Below are positions 29,452-38,888 of a stretch of DNA of 64,000 nt, in pieces. The position numbers and the translations under genes are program-made. The notes beneath the pieces are model-generated. The model had not been told where the DNA came from. It made no database searches and saw nothing but the letters and a program-made list of their open reading frames with translations. The stretch comes from Pyropia yezoensis (taxonomy: Eukaryota > Rhodophyta > Bangiophyceae > Bangiales > Bangiaceae), in the NCBI GenBank assembly GCA_009829735.1, contig CM020619.1, forward strand, positions 22,004,671 through 22,068,670, in the 5' to 3' direction. Position 1 is the stretch's first letter. Each line of letters begins with the position of its first letter.

Positions 29452-31821
29452 ATGTCGGACCCCCAGGTACCCGGGGGCGAGGACGACCTCCTGCTTGAGG
29501 AGGAGGAAGAGGTGATGGTGGACGACGCTCCCGTCTCTGCCACCGCCGCCGAGTGCTTCCTGGCGAGCTCGTCAGAAGACGAGGGCGACCGGGTGACCGT
29601 TCGTGTGGCCCCGGAAGGCGCGCCGGGCGGGTTGTCGTCCGTATGTAGCGGCAGGACGGCTCCGTCGGGTGGCGGGCAACCGCGTGTCGTGGCTGCCTCT
29701 GCCCGTACTCCTCCGGCGGCCCGGATGGCTCCTGTCGCCGGTGCCGGCGCGGCTCTACCCCAAGACGGCGTCGCCGGCGTGTCGGATGGTCGTGGCGGCA
29801 CCCCGGCCGGGACGGCGGGTCAAGACGGCGCGGGTGCCCGCCCGGTTGATGTATCCGCGGCGGCGGGTAGCGGGTCTACCCGTGCTGCCCTCGTGGTACC
29901 CACGTCGGGCTCGGGTGGCGGCGATGCTCTGCCCGCGGTGCCGCGGACGCTCGGTGGTCAAGAAGTCTCTACCCCGATGGCAGTGGATTCCGGGAGCTAC
30001 TCCGGGCGGGTGCCCGCCCTTCTTCTTCCTCCTCGGCCCCGTGCACCTCCGGCACCGGCCCGGATGCCGGTGGGGCATCCCCCGGCGCCCCCGATTCTTC
30101 CTGGTCCTTCCCGGGCTGCCCCGTTGGGTGGCGGCGTCGCCCTGGCGGCGGGTCAACCCGCCCTGTCGATGTCCGACTTGGTGGCTCGGGTTCGAGGCCT
30201 GACTGTGCAAGAGTCAATGGAGTCCGCTGGGCGGATGCGGGTGGATTTCCACCAGCCGCGTCTCCCTGGAGAGACCTCCCGGCGTGTCAAGGTTGACCCG
30301 AGTTGGGAGCGGGAGTTGGTGCGGCTGGTCAACCAGCCGAACGCGGTGCGAGTTGAGCATCATTGGATCCTGAGCCAGCCGGACGACCGGCATGCGCAGC
30401 TCTGGCGCACCCGGATTGGGCGGGGTGAGGTCTACCTCGACTCCGCCTTCGGGGTATGCGACCTGATTGCCCCCGCGTTGCCGCGGGAGGTCGACTACCC
30501 GGCTAGTGCTCGGGGGATTGCGGCGGCGGCGGGGCCGGTGGCGTTTGGGGAGACGGTGGGCGACACCGGCCGGTATCCCGGCTTTGAGTATTTCCCGGGG
30601 GTATCCCCGTACCTGACGTTGACGGCTCCCTACCCGCCTATGGCGGGGTTGAAGTCAGCGTCGAGCTGGCGACGCAACTATGGTGTCATGGCGGATGCGT
30701 TCCGCACCGATATAACGTGCGCGTTGCAGACCGGTTACGGTCGCGCGCCGGTGTACACTGCCGTGCGCCCGCCTCTGTGGCAGGAGGGGTGGGAACCCGC
30801 CCCTGCTTTCCGGTTTGACACCGGCTCCTGCCTCCGATACTTCGGGAGTGTGTTGGCCTCCCGGCCGGTCCACCCGCTGCAGGGTACCTTCACCCTTGAG
30901 GTTACCCTCGGGCAGGCTTCCTCCTTCTTGCTGTCCGTCCGCCGGCAGGGGCGCCTGTTTCATCTTCCGACGGGTGTCCGTCGGCACATCTCGCAGTTGG
31001 GCGTGGACATGATAGCTGCCAAGACCGGGTTGGCCCGGGAGTTCGAGGCTCTGCTGGCTGTTCACGATGCCGTGAACTGGGCTGGGGTGTTGGCCCTTCC
31101 CCCGTACCGGGACCCACAGGCTGGGGCTTCCCCCTTGCCTCGTCACTCGTTGCGTATCCGGCGTACTCAGCCGGGTGAGCCCAATTGCCATGGGTGGGCG
31201 TCCACCGAGGCTGTTGCCGACCTGGGTACTCCCATGGTTATCCATGACCCTCTTCAGGTCCTTGCCCCGTGGTTCGGTGACCCGATACCGGCGGCGGTTG
31301 GCCGTCGTCCTCGAGAGTGGGGCTCTGCGGGTGGGGAGCGTGAGGTGTCCCGTCGTCGGGCGGAGCCCCGCCGGGTTTATGGTGGAGCCCCTTCGGTGGG
31401 GTCCTACCGGGCCTCATATCAGGCGCCACCGGCTCCGACGGTGGCCGTGTCGGCTCCTGTGGCTCCTCTGGCAGAGCCAGTGTCACCTTCCGCCTCTGTC
31501 ATGCCTGACGGGGGTCCCCGTCTATGGTATGAGGGCGTTGACGCCCTTATTGCCCGCGCGATGCGGGGGGGTCTCTCTGTTAGCTGGGGGGATATCTCCC
31601 CAGGTGCTGCGTTGGCTGGGTCAGCGCGTTGCTTCCGTGGCGTGCTTGACCGCCTCCAGACAGCTCTGGAGGACGTGGAGGCTGGCCGCAGCACCCTCGT
31701 CCAGCTATGCACCGAGGTAACTCGGGTGATTGACCGTCGTGAGATTGCCGACCGGTGGAGCATGGAGGCGTACGCGATTACACGTGAGTGGCCTCCCTCG
31801 GGCAGTGGGTCTACCCACTGA
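29452..31821 (+). CDS. Element C1 antisense ORF, 789 aa, unknown function
   Basis: The ATG at 29452 (CACCATGTC context) opens MSDPQVPGGEDDLLLEEEEE, an acidic N-terminus. A long Ala/Gly/Pro/Thr-rich linker follows. From about residue 240 there is a well-ordered region: MSDLVARVRGLTVQESMES, RRVKVDPSWERELVRLVNQP, RVEHHWILSQPDDRHAQLW, DAFRTDITCALQTG and FRFDTGSCLRYFGSVLASRP. Beyond it are QGRLFHLPTGVRRHISQLG and a C-terminal helix RCFRGVLDRLQTALEDVEAG. It is transcribed towards pol. The same protein, with one-residue differences scattered through it, is encoded in C2. No family recognised; the region from 240 on looks globular. It could be a capsid-associated or regulatory factor of the element, or a captured host gene. 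Confidence 0.65.
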   Translation: MSDPQVPGGEDDLLLEEEEEVMVDDAPVSATAAECFLASSSEDEGDRVTVRVAPEGAPGGLSSVCSGRTAPSGGGQPRVVAASARTPPAARMAPVAGAGAALPQDGVAGVSDGRGGTPAGTAGQDGAGARPVDVSAAAGSGSTRAALVVPTSGSGGGDALPAVPRTLGGQEVSTPMAVDSGSYSGRVPALLLPPRPRAPPAPARMPVGHPPAPPILPGPSRAAPLGGGVALAAGQPALSMSDLVARVRGLTVQESMESAGRMRVDFHQPRLPGETSRRVKVDPSWERELVRLVNQPNAVRVEHHWILSQPDDRHAQLWRTRIGRGEVYLDSAFGVCDLIAPALPREVDYPASARGIAAAAGPVAFGETVGDTGRYPGFEYFPGVSPYLTLTAPYPPMAGLKSASSWRRNYGVMADAFRTDITCALQTGYGRAPVYTAVRPPLWQEGWEPAPAFRFDTGSCLRYFGSVLASRPVHPLQGTFTLEVTLGQASSFLLSVRRQGRLFHLPTGVRRHISQLGVDMIAAKTGLAREFEALLAVHDAVNWAGVLALPPYRDPQAGASPLPRHSLRIRRTQPGEPNCHGWASTEAVADLGTPMVIHDPLQVLAPWFGDPIPAAVGRRPREWGSAGGEREVSRRRAEPRRVYGGAPSVGSYRASYQAPPAPTVAVSAPVAPLAEPVSPSASVMPDGGPRLWYEGVDALIARAMRGGLSVSWGDISPGAALAGSARCFRGVLDRLQTALEDVEAGRSTLVQLCTEVTRVIDRREIADRWSMEAYAITREWPPSGSGSTH

Positions 31822-32130
31822 GGAGTGCTATTGTTTGTGAGGGAGAGGGACCCGGTGGCCCTTATGGTGGCCGGGTAGTAGTGAGTCTAAGCTCATCCCC
31901 TTCGGGGGCATTGCTTTCCTCTGTTTGTTGCCCTGGGGAGTGCCCCTTCTGGCTCAGTGGTGCCTTGCCTCCCGTCCAACTTCTTCCAGTTGTTTCATGA
32001 TTGGGGAGGTCATCCTCCCTCACTCTGTGTCGTGGCTTGGGGAGGTCATCCTCCTTCGTAAGCCCCCTGGTTACTTCGATATTACTGGAGTTCGCTTTTA
32101 CCTTTAAGTCGACTTATTAAGGTTCTGGTT

Positions 32131-32250
32131 TACTTAGTTACCTAAGGTTGACTCTACTTAGTTACCTAAGCTTGACTCTACTTAGTTACCTAAGCTTGGT
32201 TCGAGTTAGAAACCTAAGTCTGATTTGATTTAGTAACCTAAGTCTGCCGT
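32131..32250. repeat. 24-bp tandem array of small palindromes (5 units, C1)
   Basis: Five 24-bp units begin TACTTAGTTACCTAAG or its variant. Inside each, CTTAG and CTAAG (or the variant TTAG/CTAA) form a dyad around four bases. It lies between the stop of the antisense ORF and the end of pol, where the two readings converge. C2 has four units. Confidence 0.8.
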
Positions 32251-32322
32251 ATCCATGTCACACCCTACTTAGTAGGACTAAGCCCCACCCCCCCACATCC
32301 GAAGTCGGAGTCGGTTGGGTTG

Positions 32323-35300
32323 TTACAGGAGGCGGCGTCGCCTCATGTAAGGCATGAGTAGTTGGCGGGGTATATTCGCCGCCTGTTCCCCGGTGGGTGA
32401 GTCGTAACCGACCCACATTACCTTGACGTACCAGGATTCTGGTGTACCTGGGTCGGTATGTCCGACGATGCTCTCCACCTGGTATGGGATTCTATCCGGT
32501 CCCACCGGGTCATCCGACCGGTGGGTGGTAAGCGCTTCATGTAGCAACCCAGCCGGTACCGGCTGAGGATGTTCTGGCTTCGGCGCTGGTAGGACATCAT
32601 TCACACTGATGCGTTGGATCTCCGTATCGGAGTGTATGATAACAGAGTGGTCATCTCTGTGGAGAATCTGGTACGGTCCCTTGACCGGTTGCATGAGCTT
32701 GTTCCCCCGGAACTTCTGGTGTCTGATGTAGACCCAGTCACCTGTCATCAGGGTAGCGTTGCGCACCCGTAGCCGGGCGTCGAAGTTCTTCTTGTATCGA
32801 AGTTGTGTACGGTCAAGGGCGCCCTTGAGTTTCGGTATCATCCACGATAGCTTGGCCAACCAAGCTAGGTGTATACGTTCGGCCGGTCGGCCTTTCGGTG
32901 TATCATACCGAGTGCACCTGCCTGGCGGCAGCGTCAGGTTACCGACGCCTAGTGGCATGACCCACTCTAGAGGGGCTATGTTCGTGCTCCGATGTGGCCT
33001 GGCATTGTATGCCAGGGTGAGTACGGACAGGAGCCTGTCCCAAAAGTTCGTGTGCTCGGCCACGTAGCACTGTAGCATCTTGACGATGATGCGGTTGAAC
33101 CGCTCCACCTGTCCGTTGGTTTGCGGGTGGTAGTCGGATGCCCGACGTGGTTCGATCCCGAACATGCCCATGACCTTAGTGCAGGATGCCGACGTCAGGT
33201 TTGCTTCGTTGTCGGAGAGGAGTTGCTTCATGACTCCGTATGCACTGATCCAGTGGTCAACCACTGCGTTCATGATCGTGTATGCCGTATCATTCGGGAT
33301 GGCTGCCGCTCGTGACAGCTTAGTGAAGCGGTCAGACATGACGAGGATGTACCTGTTCCCTTCTTCCGTTACCGGAAGTGGCCCGAGTATGTCGATAGCG
33401 ACTTGCTCGTTGGGCCCATCGGGTGGGAATAGCTTTATGGCAGACGCTTGCCTATGTAGACTCATGCGGTTACGTGCACAGGGGTGGCATCCCCTTACGT
33501 GGTCGACCACGTCGACGGCCATTGCTGGCCAGTAGAAGAACCTTCGAATTGCTGCGAACATGCGCGAACCCCCCGGGTGTCCGGCTGTAGGTTTCTCGTG
33601 TTCTCGTTCCATGACGGCTTGCCGTAAGGACACGGGAACCACGACTTGATGTCGTCCATCGGCGGGTGCCGGCCGGTATATGAGTCCGTCCTCATTCTCG
33701 GAGAAGATGCCGGCCGTACCGGCCAGGAGGTTAGCACGATGACGTCTACAGTCATCGTCATTGGCTTGTGACTCGCGGAAGTCCGCGAGAGTCAGTGGGC
33801 ATGCTCGGTGCGCCATGGTATGGTCAACCATACCTTGGGTGGAGTTACCCACCATGCAGACCGGTACCACCGGGATGTCTGCGTCCACCGGGCGGGTATC
33901 CCCGCTCGGGGTGTCGAGTCGAGATAACGCGTCTCCGAGGTGGGGGGTTGACCCAGCCTTATACACGGTGCGGTAGTCGTGCTCGGCCATCTTCAGCCTC
34001 CATCGGGCTTGCCTCCCATTGCTATCGGAATCCTTGTCACCAAGGTTGAGGAGCCATCGTAGGGGTTCGTGGTCGGACCTCACGATGAACCTGGAGCCCT
34101 CCAGGTATGGACGGAGCAGTTGCACTGCCCATATAACCCCGATGCACTCACGCTCGGTTGCACTATAGTTACGTTCAGCCGGGTTGAGTGTCCGGCTGAA
34201 GTACCCTACCGGACGTAGGTCCGGGATAACGTTATCGGTACCGATCAACGTCTCTCCCTGTAACAGGGTGCATCCCACTTGTGTATCGCACGCATCGACA
34301 TCGATGACGAAGGTACCCCGTCTGTGCGGTAGCGCAAGGATGGGTGGAGATAGTAGGGCTCGCTTCAGAGACTCAAATGCCTCCTCTTCGCTAGGCGAAG
34401 GGGGTTGGAGTACCTTGGGCAAGGTACTGCTCGTAAGAACCGTTAACGGTTTAGCTATCCGAGCGAAGCCCTTGACGAACCGTCGGTATACGTTGCACAT
34501 TCCCAGGAAGCTCTTGAGCTGTGTCTGGGTGTTAGGGAACCGGGCATCCCGGAGTGCCCGGGTATTGGCTTCGAGTACCCCTAGTTTACCAGGGGTTATC
34601 TGGTGGCCCAGATACTCGCCCGTCTGTTATAAGAAGGTGCACTTCTTCAGACGCAGGGTTACCCCGGCGTTCCTCAAGAGGGTGAGCACCTCGTCAACAT
34701 GTTGCACATGGTCATCCATGTTACGCGAGAAGACGATGACGTCATCGAGGTACACTAGGCAGTTACGCCACTTCACCCCCGACAGTATAATGTCGATAGC
34801 CCGCTGGAATGTAACGGGGGCGTTGGACAATCCGAAGGGCATCCTTCGGAACTCGTACACTCCACTGTGACAGACGAACGCCGTCTTGGGGATATCCTCG
34901 TCCGCCACTGGGATCTGCCAGTATCCGGCATTGCAGTCGATGGTGGTAAACACCGTAGCTTCCCCCAGGGAGTCGATGCATTCATCCATCCTTGGAAAAG
35001 GGTATGAGTCTTTCTTGGTAACCAAGTTGAGGCGTCGATAATCGATGCAAAGCCGAGGGGTTTGATCCTTCTTCGGTACGATAACGACTGGGGCACCCCA
35101 TTCCGACATCGAAGGTCGTATCACCTTCGCTTCGCTCATCCTCCTCACTTCTCCATCAACGATCTCTCGTTGCATAGGTCCTGCTCGGTGCGGTTGTGAC
35201 CGGGCGGGTCGTGCGCCTGGTACCAGGTCTATACGATGTTGGGTTGCCCCAATGGTACCCATGGCCCCGCCTGTCCACATGACGTCATGCTTTCTTAGCA

Positions 35301-36490
35301 TCCGTCGTACCCCTTCGGCTACCGAAGGGTGAAGGTGTTCGAGGTCAGCCTCGGCCAGGGCCTTCAGTGCTTCTTGGTCCTTCGGCGGAGTATCCGCCGG
35401 TAAGGATGGTCGACTAGGATTCCCGACGTCGGGATCGTCCTGCTCGGGGGTGTCGGCGACCGCCAGCACTTCAAGTGGTTCCACTTGACCTCCCTCGTCC
35501 GGGGTAAGGATGTCTCCTTCGTACAGCTCGGCGATTCCGAGGATAGTTCCCTTCGGGAGGGTGACTGCCTTACGGCGATAGTTCGCCATCACTAGGAGGG
35601 ACGAACCTCCTGCTGGGAGGTCTATGAGACCGTTTGGCCATGGTCAACCCATGGCGCTTGTACGTCCGCAGGTTGGACTGGACTCTGCAGGTGCCTGCGA
35701 GGTCACAGTTAACCGGGAGGACTGTCTCCGACAACGGCTCAAAGCGAGTTTGCTTGGCCAACCGAAGTGTCTTCGGCTCGACGCTTGCGTACACCTCAGC
35801 CACGTTAACGTGGCCCCCGTGTAGCGTCAGGTCGCTGACGATAGCCGTATGTCCTCGCTTCGTCCCGTCGGCTTCTTGATGCTCGACGGTCCTCCGGCCT
35901 GGCCGGATTGCATCCACGTGAACGTTGATTAAGGTGCATCCCAGTATGCAGGGCACCGATTGGGTCTCACACACCAGGAAGTCAACTTCCGTAGTGAGCT
36001 CCCCGATGGTGACCTGCAGCGACATCGCTGCGGTAGTACGAATGAGACGACCATTCGCATCCTTGATCGTGGGTCCCCGAGCAATTCAGACTCGCGGGAG
36101 CCACTTTTCGGGGAGGGTATCCTTCCGGATCAGGTTAGGTCCAGCCCCTGTACCCAGTACAGGGTAATACGATCGGGTCGACTGGGGGTCAACCCCCAGT
36201 GTGGCTGATACCTTGAAGTTCTCCAAGGTGAACAGCACGTGGCCTACACCGATATCCGGTGTAGCTCGGGCATCATGAACAGGGCCCTTGTCTGGTTCCA
36301 TGTGACGGGGCTTCCCGTCCTCTCCTCCCAACCTTGGTGGTTGGTCATCAATCCCCTGACGCCGTGTCGTCGGGGCCGGAAGGTGTACCCGGGGGTTGAT
36401 GCGGCGTCGGCTCAACCGCGCTCTCCGTGGGGCCTTCCCCGCGGCAGTCCGGGGTGGCTTGCTTGGGTTACCCCAGCGCCCCCCAGTCAT
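32323..36490 (-). CDS. pol: Element C1 pol region: protease to chromodomain
   Basis: On the minus strand: aspartic protease with TGAGPNLI (about 36.12-36.15 kb), reverse transcriptase with YLDDVIVFSRN (about 34.75 kb), RNase H (DVDACDTQVG, about 34.3 kb), integrase zinc finger and core (LLSDNEANLTS, about 33.2 kb), and a terminal chromodomain-like domain (WYVKVMWVGYDSPTGEQA, about 32.38-32.45 kb). Broken in several places; its intact homologue is in C2. Confidence 0.85.
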
Positions 36491-36981
36491 CCTTCCTCCT
36501 ACTCGTTTCCCGCCCTTGGTCGGGTGCTGCCCGCCGGGACATCCGGATGAGGAGGTTCCACCTCGACGGCCAGTACTCCACCTGGAGCTGGCTGCCTACC
36601 CGGTGCGGGTCCGGGTGCTCTGACGGGATACCCCCCAGTGGAAGCCTTGCGTTGCGCCGCTGCCCGCCGAGACTTCTCGGGGATGAGTGGGCAGGAAGAC
36701 ACCCAGTGCTGGGGATCTTCACACAACATACATCCGGACGTGCCGGCCCCCCCTTGGGTTCGCATAGGGGTAGCCCCGTAGCTCCGGTTGCCTGCCTCGG
36801 GCGCCCAAGTGCCTGCTCCCTGGGAGGCCTTGGGTCCCGGTGCCAGCCGGAACATGGACTCCCCCAACCGGTTGGCTCTACCAGCAATGTGCGGAGGTGC
36901 CTCCGTACGTACTGCCCAGGTAGGCAGGGGCTGGTAGGGGTTACCCGCAACCGGGGCATACCCCGTAGTCCGCACATACGG

Positions 36982-37195
36982 TGTAGCAGAAGTCACCTTG
37001 AAATCGCCGGAAAAATCGATGTTGGATGCCCGGAATCGAACCCACGCCATGGAACATATGTTAACCAGGCGTTGTGGACCACTGCGCCACGGGTTGAATC
37101 CTTGACATCTTGGGCCAGATATGGGCTTTTCACCCCAAATCCTTACAGCACCGATCGCTGGGTCCGTTATACGTGGCAGTCGCGATACTGCCACA
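36982..37195 (-). repeat. TRIM 3' LTR
   Basis: 214 bp, TG...CA. At its outer end is a dyad GTGGCAGT/ACTGCCAC (37173-37180 and 37187-37194). Carries the tRNA-like unit at 37011-37100. Confidence 0.9.
37011..37100 (-). promoter_or_regulatory. tRNA-like Pol III unit in the TRIM 3' LTR
   Basis: On the minus strand a perfect A box TGGCGCAGTGG (37079-37089) lies 36 bp before a perfect B box GGTTCGATTCC (37032-37042). A T5 run (37011-37015) follows 16 nt later. The spacing is that of a tRNA gene, so a Pol III transcript of about 80-95 nt is predicted. The acceptor, D and T stems do not pair well, so this is a tRNA-derived promoter rather than a working tRNA. Confidence 0.65.
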
Positions 37196-37432
37196 TATCC
37201 CCCTCCCCAAGGCTTGACCGCCCCGGTCAAGCAACTTTTCCCAGCTAACTCCGCGGCTTCCTCCTTGATGACTTTCCACTGTGCAGCTGGAAATTCCGGT
37301 ACTTTGGCAGGCGGGATTTACGCAAATCGCAGTACGGGTGATGACGATCCCACATCGTCCGCGTATCAGTCCGCCGTGAAGAGAGTATCCGCCGCCTGCC
37401 AGGTCACCGTCCTCCCCTGCTGCTCCACCAAA

Positions 37433-37646
37433 TGTAGCAGAAGTCACCTTGAAATCGCCGGAAAAATCGATGTTGGATGCCCGGAATCGAACCCACGCCA
37501 TGGAACATATGTTAACCAGGCGTTGTGGACCACTGCGCCACGGGTTGAATCCTTGACATCTTGGGCCAGATATGGGCTTTTCACCCCAAATCCTTACAGC
37601 ACCGATCGCTGGGTCCGTTATACGTGGCAGTCGCGATACTGCCACA
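37433..37646 (-). repeat. TRIM 5' LTR
   Basis: 214 bp, identical by eye to 36982-37195, and next to the PBS. Confidence 0.9.
37462..37551 (-). promoter_or_regulatory. tRNA-like Pol III unit in the TRIM 5' LTR
   Basis: Second copy: A box 37530-37540, B box 37483-37493, T5 37462-37466, all on the minus strand. The T5 run would end a transcript inside the LTR, before the PBS, unless read through. Confidence 0.65.
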
Positions 37647-38300
37647 TACGGGACGCGCCGTCCCGCTCCTTCGTTGACCTCGAACTGGGTTCCAGCTGGG
37701 GCGATGTACGCTACCGTACCATGCTCATCAATCACCGGCGTCGCCGGTAGCAACAGGTGGCCCTGTTGGTCGACTAGAGGTTCATCCTCACCCGTAGGGG
37801 TATGTTCGGTCGCCACCAGTACTGGTGCAGCCTTACGCTCCACCTTCTCTTGCCTCGGTACCGGGGTAAGATGGTGCTTGCCTCCCTCACCCTTGGGCTT
37901 CGGGGCCAAGGCACATTCCGGGTGTAGCACTCGGTAGGCGTCCCCTAGGGACTTGCACATGTGCATCAGTCGACTGAAGTTGGTCCGAGCCGTATTGGCT
38001 CCCCGTGCGGATATCCGCACGTAGTTGAGCACTCCTACGAACAGGATGGCCCGTAGTTCCCCTTCGCCGAGGAGCTTCCCCAGCTCGTATTCGAGCTCTT
38101 GGATGCGGCGTCCAAACATCTCTTCATCCTCCCAGGACTGGGCGGTGGCAGTGCGAAGGGCCCGATAGTGGTCTTCGCACTTGTCCTCACTGAGGTAGCT
38201 GCTAAGCAGCTCCTTCAATATCCCACGGTAATCCATGGGGGTAGCTGCGACCCTCAATCCCGGCATCGGGGATGCCTGGCGGAGGATGCCCCGGACCCGT

Positions 38301-38663
38301 TGTAGCAATATGGTTGTCCGTATTGTGACCCTAATATCAGGGGGGCTACTTCTAACCCTTAACTTTCAATTTGATAGTTCGTACTGGTCACGGTATCTAT
38401 AAGTTACGTATGACCAGAGGGACTTGCATCTTGGGGTGGAGGGTAGTTAGTAGTGTCTCCGAGGGTTTATAACGAGGGGGCCGGTGGCGAATCCACCGCC
38501 GGCCAAGGTAGAACAACAAACCCCTCCCATTTGGGCTCCCATCTTGGTCCCGTGGCTTGCGCTCCAAGGACAGCAACCTTGGCCTCCCGGTGACGGTGGT
38601 GCCGATCCCCCTTGGTGAGTGTTCCCTGAGAGTGGACGTGCGACGGATTCCTATTGTGCTACA
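38301..38663 (+). repeat. Element C2 5' LTR
   Basis: 363 bp, TGTAGCAATATGG...TGCTACA. TATA word TTTATAA at 38466-38472, then a 9-bp dyad (38479-38487 and 38496-38504) with an 8-nt loop. Confidence 0.92.
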
Positions 38664-38664
38664 T

Positions 38665-38681
38665 TGGTGGAGCAGCAGGGG
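38665..38681 (+). other. Element C2 primer-binding site
   Basis: TGGTGGAGCAGCAGGGG, one base after the LTR. The same sequence lies beside the C1 5' LTR (50390-50406, minus). Confidence 0.65.
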
Positions 38682-38888
38682 ACGGGTTTCCGTCACCCTT
38701 GTGGTGACGCCGTCTTCGGCCTTGGCACACGGATAGGGATCTGGTCCTTTTCTTGTACTCGTGGTGTTGCGACCTGATCGATTGTGTTGAGTTTTTACCT
38801 CTGACTTTGATCTACTGTTACTCTCCCCAATCTACCCCCTCGCTCTCTTGTTCGTGGTGATTGATACGTCGGTTGACTGATTGTGACC

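Larger units (their letters stand above)
36982..37646 (-). mobile_element. 665-bp TRIM (miniature LTR retrotransposon) with tRNA-like LTRs
   Basis: Two 214-bp direct LTRs look identical. The minus-strand order is LTR, PBS TGGTGGAGCAGCAGGGG (37414-37430), a 237-bp non-coding interior (37196-37432), a polypurine tract GGGGAGGGGGATA (about 37196-37208), LTR. The TSD is TACGG (36977-36981 and 37647-37651). It encodes nothing, so it depends on a helper. Its LTR start (TGTGGCAGTAT) resembles element E, and its LTR end (TGCTACA), PBS and PPT match family C. Inserted in C1 gag. Confidence 0.9.

Noticed and set aside
32131-32250. CRISPR-like array
   Set aside because: The 24-bp units are contiguous with no unique spacers, and the context is a eukaryotic retrotransposon.
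37011-37100. A functional tRNA gene
   Set aside because: The A and B boxes are perfect, but the acceptor, D and T stems pair poorly and no standard anticodon arm forms. It is better described as a tRNA-derived promoter.
36982-37195. Hammerhead ribozyme (retrozyme) in the TRIM LTR
   Set aside because: I looked for CTGATGA and GAAA cores in plausible spacing on both strands and saw none.
36982-37646. Two SINE copies instead of one TRIM
   Set aside because: The two repeats have TG...CA ends, flank a PBS and a polypurine tract, and share one outer TSD (TACGG). That is an LTR element, not two SINEs.
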